A DNA stretch of 64,000 bases from Mucor mucedo. Lineage: Eukaryota; Mucoromycota; Mucoromycetes; Mucorales; Mucoraceae. Every line of letters begins with the position of its first letter. The first letter of the stretch is position 1. Positions 56,458 to 64,000 of the stretch are shown here, in pieces. Position numbers and translations under genes: made by a program. The stretch covers positions 186,001 through 250,000 of the forward strand of contig NW_026252307.1 in assembly GCF_025094135.1 (NCBI RefSeq). Direction: 5' to 3'. The notes beneath the pieces were generated by a model. The model saw only the letters and a list, made by a program, of their open reading frames with translations, did not search any database and was not told the DNA's origin.

Positions 56458-57749
56458 ATGGATATTAAAGCATTACAACGAAAAGTATTCAAGACAAAGA
56501 AAGATTTAAAGGATTGGGAAGCCGTATTTGCAAAGAAACATGGACGTCCACCTACTGTACAAGACGTCAGTGACAGACCCAACATTGGTATTTATATATT
56601 TAATGGAAATATCCCCTTTCATTATACTGAAATTCACACACAGAGAAAGTATACAAGAAATATAACCAATTAAAAAAGACATTGAAACAAGAGTTAGAAG
56701 CAGGCTTATTTACGTCCAGTGTTTCTCCTCCTGATACCACCACTTCTTCTCATCAAACCTCCAATGCATCCTCACCTGATCGACGACCCAATGTAGAGTT
56801 TGTCGCCTCACCTCGTCCTTCTCCTCCTCCTCCTCCTCCTCCTTCTTCTAACAACAAAAAAATGTTGGCAGAGGATGAGGCCTTTTGGTTAGGCGTACCC
56901 CCAACCTCCCAATCTGAATTCACAAGCTTCTCTCAACCCATCACCACATCCTTCAACTTTACCGAGACAGAAATACCCCGCATGTCCTCTACACAACAAC
57001 CCAGTCGCTTGATCTTGGGTAGCTCTCAAACCAAACGTAAAATCAAGCAATCCTTTGGCCGAAATCCTTTCCAGCGAGCCACAGCGAAAGCCACAACATC
57101 CACATCATTTAGCAGCAGTCAACCACAACAACCACAAAAACAAAAGCAGCAACAACAACAACAACAATCACAAGAGCAACAGCCATTGGATATGGAAACA
57201 GACGATGAAGACGAACATATACAGATTGTGAATCATGAAGTGAATCCGTTTAGGAATTACGATCCTTCTTTATTTCAATGGGAGGATCCTAGTTTTTCGG
57301 TGGGACCTGGATTTTTTGCCAAAGCCTCGTCGTGCTACTTGTTGCCCATGTTAAATGAACCTTCTCGAAGGGATCGTGTATTGCGTAAATTAGAAAAAGG
57401 TACACTGGGTGAAGTCTTACCGGAGAATCAATCAATGGAAGAAGATTTGGATGAAGATATGCGACAATTTATTACACAGCACAGTCAACTTGATCCCAAC
57501 GTAAGCTTTTTTTTTTAGTTTGTTATGTATATATGTATGTAAACTAACTCTTTGAATGAAATAGTCATTTGAGTCGGCAATAGCAGATATTGATCAGGAA
57601 TTGTTGAATTCATCATCCTATGTTTATAAAAAGAAACCACTTCAAAAACGACAAACCAAGTTATTTAAGAGTAGGTTATCTTCATCACACCCTTCTTATT
57701 CCCTAACTAACTCTTTTTCTACTTAGTGAAATTTGTTGAAACACATTAA
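56458..57749 (+). CDS. SLD2: DNA replication regulator Sld2/Drc1 (RecQL4 N-terminal homologue)
   Basis: Exons 56458-56587, 56650-57500, 57565-57670 and 57727-57749 give 369 aa (yeast Sld2 is 453). The N-terminal helix pair LKDWEAVFAKKHGRPPTVQDV and VYKKYNQLKKTL is the defining Sld2 motif. The long disordered middle has several Ser/Thr-Pro sites suitable for cyclin-dependent kinase, a poly-Pro run, and a poly-Gln run. The LPMLNEPSRRDRVLRKLEKGTLGEVLP block near residue 260 recurs in fungal orthologues. In yeast, phosphorylated Sld2 binds Dpb11 to start replication. It begins about 155 bp downstream of the NT5DC gene on the same strand. Confidence 0.88.
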
Positions 57750-57873
57750 AAGTAAAGCAGGTTCTTTTCTGTACAGACATATACATCATAATAATAATAA
57801 TAATAATAAAAAAAAAACGGAAAAGAAAGAGAGAATATTTTATTTATAGATATATAGATATATACATTGTAAT

Positions 57874-58131
57874 TTATACATGTTTGTTACGGAGGGTTAA
57901 GATAACAGCATAGCCAGAAGTACTTCTTCTTCCATTGGCAAACGTGTTTCTTTCAACCAATGGATCTTGTTCATCCTCAACCGCACCTACAAGAAGTTCG
58001 CATCGGGGTTCGATCGTACGATCGTATTCATTAGCACTGTGTGTATAATACACTGTATGTTCCATCTCATCAAACGAAACAGATTTACAAGAGTTGATAG
58101 AGGAGCAAGTAGAGCTACGTCGAAGTGGCAT
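57874..58131 (-). CDS. Small conserved-looking protein with a PP1-docking-like motif (85 aa)
   Basis: A single-exon ORF convergent with SLD2. Residues about 16-35 read CKSVSFDEMEHTVYYTHS and continue into NEYDRT. K-S-V-S-F matches the RVxF docking consensus for protein phosphatase 1, and the following YYTHS-x3-YDRT pattern occurs in small fungal proteins I cannot name. The remainder is acidic then Ser/Arg-rich. The function is not known; a role as a PP1 partner is inference from the motif alone. Confidence 0.6.
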   Translation of the reverse strand: MPLRRSSTCSSINSCKSVSFDEMEHTVYYTHSANEYDRTIEPRCELLVGAVEDEQDPLVERNTFANGRRSTSGYAVILTLRNKHV

Positions 58132-58453
58132 TATGTGTGAGAAAAAAAGATGAAAAGAAGGCGTATTTTAGTTTTTTTTTTTTTGTCATTCGTTTAAAAA
58201 GTTAACCATTCAATTCCCGACCGAGATTCAATTTTAGCATGATTTTTTTTTTTTTTTTTTGCTTGTTTTTCATGCGTATGTGTTCAATAAAATATTAAAA
58301 GTGAACAGAAGCAATGATGATTATTATTGCCTGTGTTTGATGGTATGTAGAATGAGTGTTTATTTAAAAAGTAATATTACATTGGGCAATTGTGTCTAAT
58401 CAGGAACAAGAAAAAAGGTTAGTTTCCAACTCCTTTGTTTGTATAATAAAGAT

Positions 58454-58828
58454 TCACTCCGCCCTCTTAATTGGGTAGACATGTCTTTTTGTTAAAGGAG
58501 CTTTTAGAGCCACAGTACAGATGCGTATTAATTTATGAATGACCAGACGAACCGAGTAAATAAACTTTTTGGGTTTCTTTTGTACATTTCTTGTCCTTCT
58601 CTTCTTGTAGAAGGGAGCAGGTGTACTGATGGCTGGTAAATGGGTTGAATTTGGTTGCATACGAGTATGAGGAAGTCCACAAAGCATACAATCCGATGGA
58701 TAAAATACTGGTTCATGATAGTAACTATCTCGGACTACAATAGAAGTAGGTGTAATTACACTGAAATTGCTGACTGAAGGAGAAGGTGACCACATCTCCA
58801 AGTGGCTAGTAAACGGTACTTGGCTCAT
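58454..58828 (-). CDS. Hypothetical protein (about 124 aa)
   Basis: The open frame extends upstream to 58885, but the first 19 codons are Phe-rich and read like 5' UTR; MSQVPFTSHLEMWSPSP from 58828 is the preferred start. It contains a CMLCGLPHTRM segment (one Cys-x2-Cys), a basic KKRRTRNVQKKPKK stretch and a helical C-terminus. No family was recognised. Confidence 0.5.
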   Translation of the reverse strand: MSQVPFTSHLEMWSPSPSVSNFSVITPTSIVVRDSYYHEPVFYPSDCMLCGLPHTRMQPNSTHLPAISTPAPFYKKRRTRNVQKKPKKFIYSVRLVIHKLIRICTVALKAPLTKRHVYPIKRAE

Positions 58829-58984
58829 TATATATAAAAAAAAAGTATGAAGAGAAGAAAAAAAAGAAAAGAAAGGAATAAACAAACGAAAATAAAATAA
58901 AATATAAAGCTTAAAAAAGAGGGGTTTTGCGCCGTAAAAAAAGAATTAAACAAACAGGGACGCATTGTAAATTTTTATTTCTAT

Positions 58985-60614
58985 TTAAACCATCCACCGA
59001 GCAATAAAACTGAGCGAACCACCAATGGCTAAACCTACAATCAATGAGAAACTCATGACACTACCTACCATGGCCTTCTCAGGTGCCCGGATCGTCTTTA
59101 ATTGAGGTGCAGCCATCATGGCTAAACTGCAGATCCAACCGTTCGTGACCGCAAATATCCAGATCAGCACAAAGTACATAAAATCACTCCCGATAAGTAC
59201 AGGTAATTTACGTTCATCCGAAACAATCACATTACATAACAAGAACAATGGTAAAAATACACTACGCGCAGTCGATAATAACACTAGGTATTTCACCTGG
59301 AATATTTGAAAGTAGCGAGAAATAGGCATCATACGCCCCACCCAATCTCCAACATTAAATAACAAGAAATGAAAGGCAACAAAGATATCATCATCAAAGA
59401 ATCGATTGGATTGCGTATTACGTCGTACGGATTTGATCAAAGAAGTGATGGATGGGAATAACATCAAGGTGATAATAAAGATATATCCTACTGTAAACAC
59501 AAGTCCATACGATTTACGTACAACATCCATTACCTTGGCAGGTGCTTCCTCTACTTCATCCTCTTCTTCTTGTTCTTCTTGCAAGATTTCTTCCACCAAT
59601 AATGATTTAAGGTTCATCTGTCGACGATAAAAGGGTAACTTGACTACCACTAGACGACCCACTAATGCTGCCGTAGTGATCAAAAATGCCGATAAAAAAT
59701 ATAAAAATGCGGATCGGCTGATGGAAGATTCATCCGGTACGTCATTGCTGTTGGCTGCAATTGCACTGAGGATAGATGATACCGCTACAATCACTCCTGC
59801 AATGCCTATCAACAACAAAAAAAACTGTGATTAGAATGCATCCCCCATACCTCCTTTTCTCTTATCTTTTGTGTACCTTGTCCACTATTTAAATAAAAAA
59901 AGATTAGAAAGGGATTTAATAGATTAAACATCTTTAAATTTACCTGAGTACAGCCTGCATGTACATGGGAGGCAACTGACTGGCCTCGCTAAAAACGGAA
60001 TTCTGAAAGAAACTTGTGGTAGCACCCGTCAAAACAATCAAGACCATGATAAACCAGAAATAACCCGAACCACCAATATCTGTCTCTACCGTCACTGCCA
60101 ACACTCCAAAGATTACTGTATTGATGAAAATGGGGATAAACGAATTCAAACTAAACGCAGACTTTATAAAAGCAAAATGAGTGAATATCATCGAGACAAC
60201 ACACAACACAATTACATACCCTGTTCTGCATCCATAGTATAAAGACAAAGGTGAATAGATTGGTAATTGTAAAATATGTGGAGAAATAGTTTTGAAAGGT
60301 TTCTTCGTAAGGACTATTGGCAAATCGTTTGGCAAAGTATTCGGAGGCCGTAATAAACACTGGATTCCTCTCACTCTTTAATAACGTATATCTCAGTAGA
60401 CTCTTCTTAAAGACTTACCGTTCCAAGGCAACAACATGGCGATACCATATATAAAGTAGATCTACAGATGCATCGTCAATTACCATTGCATGCCCTTTCA
60501 TGGTTCTTTACTTACCCAATAGACCATTTTGTACTTGTCATGGTCTCCTTCATCCTTGACGGTTTCTAATAATCGTGTACTCTCTTCATGATCATGTTTA
60601 CGTAGAAATTTCAT
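58985..60614 (-). CDS. Equilibrative nucleoside transporter (ENT/SLC29 family)
   Basis: Six exons: 60516-60614, 60419-60461, 60220-60359, 59944-60161, an 8-nt micro-exon at 59877-59884, and 58985-59805 (442 aa). The micro-exon supplies the Gly-Gln of the family motif QAVLSGQGIAG, which is only complete when it is included. Other ENT features are YGIAMLLPWNVFITASEYF in TM1, a large cytosolic loop with a Glu-rich stretch between TM6 and TM7, GRMMPISRYFQ, and the TM10-11 region. About 11 membrane segments are expected. It moves nucleosides or nucleobases across the plasma or vacuolar membrane. Confidence 0.92.
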
Positions 60615-62231
60615 TTAAAAAAGAAAAGAAAACGTACTTGTAAAAAAAGGGGAAAATTATTCTGAAAACAATAGGACTTTTTTATATACACAATACAAAA
60701 AAAAAAAATCCCGATTTAGGAAGGAGAAACTTATCGTTCATGCGTGACCTTTTGAATGACCTTCTTTTTTGTATCGTTTCATCACACATACAACTCCCCC
60801 CGCTCAGTCCGATCTATCCGTCTTTGACCCTATCTCTCGTGGGAAAAAAATAATAATCTCCTTTCAACACACACATTTCAAAAACGTTGATTTTATTAAG
60901 TTTATAGTCATCCTCACGTGTCATATTTCGTTGAATCTATCCAATTAAAAACCTTTAAGAAAAAACCTAGCCCTGTCATGCATCGGTTTATGGAGTTATG
61001 CGACGTTATACACTTTATTTTGGTAATGCTCGAAAGTGTCTGTTACTGTTGTTGCAAGACAATTAGGTAATCATATTAAAGCCTTGGAAAGGCTGAGTCT
61101 CAACGCAAATTATCCCAGAATGATCGGTTACTATCTTGCCATGTATAATCCTCCTATTCATAGCTCTGCTCTGCAGATACTATTAAATTATAACTATTAA
61201 TCTCACAAAGACATCTTCCCTCGTGTTACCTTGAGCTGAATTGGATTGAGTATTTCCGGATAGCTATCTAAACCGAGGCATATTTTAATCGAGGAAACGC
61301 TGTGAACAGTATTCTTTTTAAGCATCTTTATTTCTATCGTCATGGTCAAAATCAATACAGAACACTCTTTATGCAGTTATGCTACATTTTCAAATTGTTT
61401 ATTAGTGATTTAGCATAATTTATCACTAGTGATGAATATCTAAGGGCGTATCTTGAAAATCCACAAAGGTGTAGATCATTGTTGAACGCAAAACACTAAA
61501 CTCAAAATCAGCAACTTTTTTTTTTTTTTTTTTTTTTACTTTCGGGAATGATTGTCATTTATCACATTAAATGAACATTGATGCGTGACCCATTTTGGAA
61601 TGTTTATGCGTCGTGACCAGATGAGGGCTAAATCATTAAGCCGGTAACTTTGGGATACACATTTATTCTCAACGTCTAGGTTACACAGCATTACACATTT
61701 CCATTTCTTTAAAGTGGTGAATTGCTCGGCAATCTGATACAACTCTGGATTTAAAGAATTATTGTTTAGTTCATCAACGATGTATTCATCCTAGCAAGTT
61801 TACTATAAAACAAAAATATAGTATGATCAATACGTTCCTGGACAATCATCATTATCAACTAGAAGTATCGGGATCATAACGAATGGATAGCTGCTTATCA
61901 TTTGTTTCGTATTCAGTAGTAATCATTCTTCTTTGTAAGTTACAATTCAGCTTTATATTGAGATTATAGCAATTTAAAAAAGTAATGAAAAGATGTTCAA
62001 TCCTCAAATGACAGATTTTAAGCCTTCCTTTGTATTCTAATTATATGCCCAATATTGAAAAGCATCGCGTTCATACTTGGTCCAGCCTGCTTTAAGAATA
62101 ATGTTCTTCCTCTTATTATTCTACTCAACAAATGGCCATATATAAACATATTATGGACTCTTTAAGAAGTCGCTTTTATTATGTATAGGCTGAAGTTCGG
62201 TTTATGAGATAAAAGAATTAAGTAAACAAAG
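60615..62231. other. Gene-poor region, with one possible coding fragment
   Basis: The ENT promoter must lie in the first few hundred bp. At 61536-61790 the minus strand reads open for 84 codons with a protein-like composition (Trp, Cys and charged residues), ending in a TAA. No upstream exon joins it in phase and no domain is recognised, so it may be a gene relic. No RNA genes were seen. Confidence 0.4.
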
Positions 62232-62573
62232 CTAAGAGCATCCCCAGCAGTGGCGCTTAATATCCGTTTTTCGATTAAATAAGCGCAAAATAAAAGTTTT
62301 TTCACCCCCAGCAGTGGCCTTAAAGTTTTTTTTTTCTCGGTAGAGTACAAGTTTTTTAAAAGTTTAAAAAAAAGTCGATCTTTGACAAAAAAAATTGAGT
62401 CCTTTTCCTCTTTAAAGAAATAATCGATATTAGCAATCGTGACAATGACGAAAACAGATTGAGTAGAAGAAACCATCATATTTCGTGTTTTTTTTCAGGC
62501 CCACCCAATTTTTTTTTTTTTTTTTTTTTTTAGTCGACTGTACTTCAAGCGCGACTGCTAGGGATACTCTTAG
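62232..62573. mobile_element. Short inverted-repeat element, probable MITE
   Basis: A 29-bp left arm (62232-62260, CTAAGAGCATCCCCAGCAG...) pairs with the inverse of 62545-62573 at 25 of 29 positions. A second copy of the CCCCAGCAGTGGC core lies inside at about 62306-62318. Between the arms is only A/T-rich sequence with long T-runs. The GAGCATCCCCAGCAG core resembles termini of PIF/Harbinger-type MITEs, but a clear target duplication is not visible, so the superfamily is not assigned. Confidence 0.55.
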
Positions 62574-62912
62574 ATTAATTATGTATCACCTTAAATATAA
62601 TTTCTCTCTCTTTCCCTTTCTTTTTCTCTTTTTCTTTTTTATATACGTAACTCCCGTGATTCTGTTACAGCAATAAAATGTCACGTAAATAGACATACAC
62701 ATATACTTTTTTTAAGGTCTTACATTTTTTTTTTGTTTCATAAAATTCAAAACGGACACATCCTATGAGCTTTACTGTGATTTACCCAACTCATCACCAA
62801 ATATAAGTCAGATTGGCAAATATGTAGCGTTAAAGTAAAAGCTTAAAGCTGACTTGGCTGTATTAAAGTCTGTAACGGATGATATAAATCCTTTTTCACT
62901 TTTCCGGTGTAC

Positions 62913-62947
62913 ATGTCACACCGTAATTTATTATTTTACTATAAATA
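62913..62947 (+). promoter_or_regulatory. Kelch-family promoter module, copy 6
   Basis: ATGTCACACC (62913-62922) stands 17 nt upstream of TATAAATA (62940-62947). The intervening AATTTATTATTTTAC is nearly identical to the copy 1 promoter although the genes lie 30 kb apart on opposite strands. Confidence 0.7.
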
Positions 62948-62993
62948 CAAAGAAAAAATTATTGTTATTGCCATTTTAATCAAATAGGGTTCT

Positions 62994-64000
62994 ATGAGGC
63001 CAATGGATAAATTTCTATGGGTTTTATTAATTATAGCTAGCAACTATGTGATGGCGCAAGAGCCTTCTGTTCTTAAATTATCGGCATGTAAGATAGAGTC
63101 TGCTAGTTAAATTTTTAAATTGATAATACTCACATAGCGCTTAGCGTGTGGTTATTTAACACAAAAAATATTTTGCTTTGGAGGAGAAGAAAAGATTTTA
63201 TCCAGTACTTCTTTAGACTCAATGCATATGCTTGATCTTGCGGCGTATAATGAGAACAGTACCGACGAGTTCGTAGCTAAATGGAAACTAGTCGACATAG
63301 ATACAAAAAACCAAACCATACAGCCAAGGAGGTATTCTCAATCCACGCAACTCCCGGACGGAAAAACTTTATTGATCGTTGGTGGCGAAGTCCCTGAAAA
63401 ATTATCCGGGAGTCCTCAGGTATTATCTTTCAATGGTGAAACTTTGTCTTGGGACTTTTATAAAAACTTTGAAGATCCACCTTATGGAAATAGACAAATG
63501 TGAGAGTGGGAAATTATTTTCTCCACAAAATATTTTGAAACTAAAATATGTAACCTTCAGTTTTGATGCAGCATCAGTTTACGTCCCCGAATATGGTTTT
63601 GTACTCTATGGAGGCATGGAAGGGTATATTCAATTTATAGCTATGATCTATGATAAACAGTATTGCTAATTTAAACAGGTATGGCAATAATAATAACGTT
63701 TCCTACCCAGATTTAAATGCAACGCTACTTTTAGACTCCAATGGGTACAAACGACTTATAGGTTATACAAAACTAGAAATGTTAGACATCAGAAATACAA
63801 CAAATGTAAGTCCTCATTATTATGAAATGAAATCCCCAATAAAATTTAACAAGTATACTGTTGTAACAGCCTTGGAGAACTCATATTTTGGAAAACAATG
63901 CACCAAATGCTTTTCCTTATCGTCAAGCAGCGATTTTTGATGCTACCCATAACACAATTTTTTTCTTTGGAGGCTCACTTCCTAATTATTCAAACTCTTA
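62994..64000 (+). CDS. Membrane Kelch-propeller protein, cluster copy 6 (3' end outside window)
   Basis: Exons 62994-63087, 63145-63499, 63561-63623, 63679-63805 and the start of a fifth at 63870 follow the same lengths and phases as copies 1-5 (94, 355, 63, 127). A signal peptide is followed by QKIFCFGGEE, LPDGKTLLIVGGE, VPEYGFVLYGG and a loop ending in IRNTTN, placing it with copies 1, 2 and 5. It is the only family member on the plus strand here and lies about 12 kb from copy 5, past five unrelated genes. More copies may continue to the right. Confidence 0.87.

Overview
The window reads as nuclear DNA of an early-diverging filamentous fungus, most likely Mucoromycota (Mucorales-like). It is AT-rich with long A/T runs, and genes are dense but cut by short GT-AG introns of roughly 50-80 nt. 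The housekeeping proteins (tropomyosin, eL43, uL29, Hsp90, ATP synthase subunit h, Sld2) are fungal in type. The genus cannot be fixed by eye. Exon boundaries were worked out by hand from splice signals and reading phase; several spliced products come out at the family's usual length (tropomyosin 161 aa, eL43 92 aa, uL29 120 aa, aminoadipate aminotransferase 425 aa), which supports the models.

Layout. 0-11 kb is a housekeeping block: the 3' part of a large UNC80-like protein, tropomyosin, RPL43, a Kelch-BTB protein, RPL35, and Hsp90 with a perfect heat-shock element. 11.7-30.5 kb is metabolism and transport: an amino acid permease, 2-aminoadipate/kynurenine aminotransferase, ATP synthase subunit h, a GH18 chitinase-like protein, an NCS2 purine permease and an IFRD-family protein. 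A 4.4 kb gene-empty stretch (13.7-18.1 kb) interrupts this part. Two copies of one short non-autonomous DNA transposon (21.1 and 24.3 kb) bracket the subunit h/chitinase pair. Next to the second lies a decayed Fanzor/TnpB-like nuclease gene (25.1-26.1 kb).

31-51 kb holds the most distinctive feature: five minus-strand genes for single-pass membrane Kelch-propeller proteins. A sixth, truncated by the window end, lies on the plus strand at 63 kb. All follow one nine-exon plan with the same phases and near-fixed exon lengths (94/355/63/variable/250/60/105/variable/variable), and one promoter module. They diverge in one ectodomain loop, the juxtamembrane stalk and the cytoplasmic tail. Inside the cluster sit a coiled-coil protein and an unusual Hub1 ubiquitin-like protein with an RS-rich N-terminal extension.

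52.6-60.6 kb is again housekeeping: a BAG6-like ubiquitin-domain protein, an NT5DC-type HAD phosphatase, the replication factor Sld2, two small proteins and an equilibrative nucleoside transporter. The tail (60.6-63 kb) is gene-poor and contains a second inverted-repeat element.
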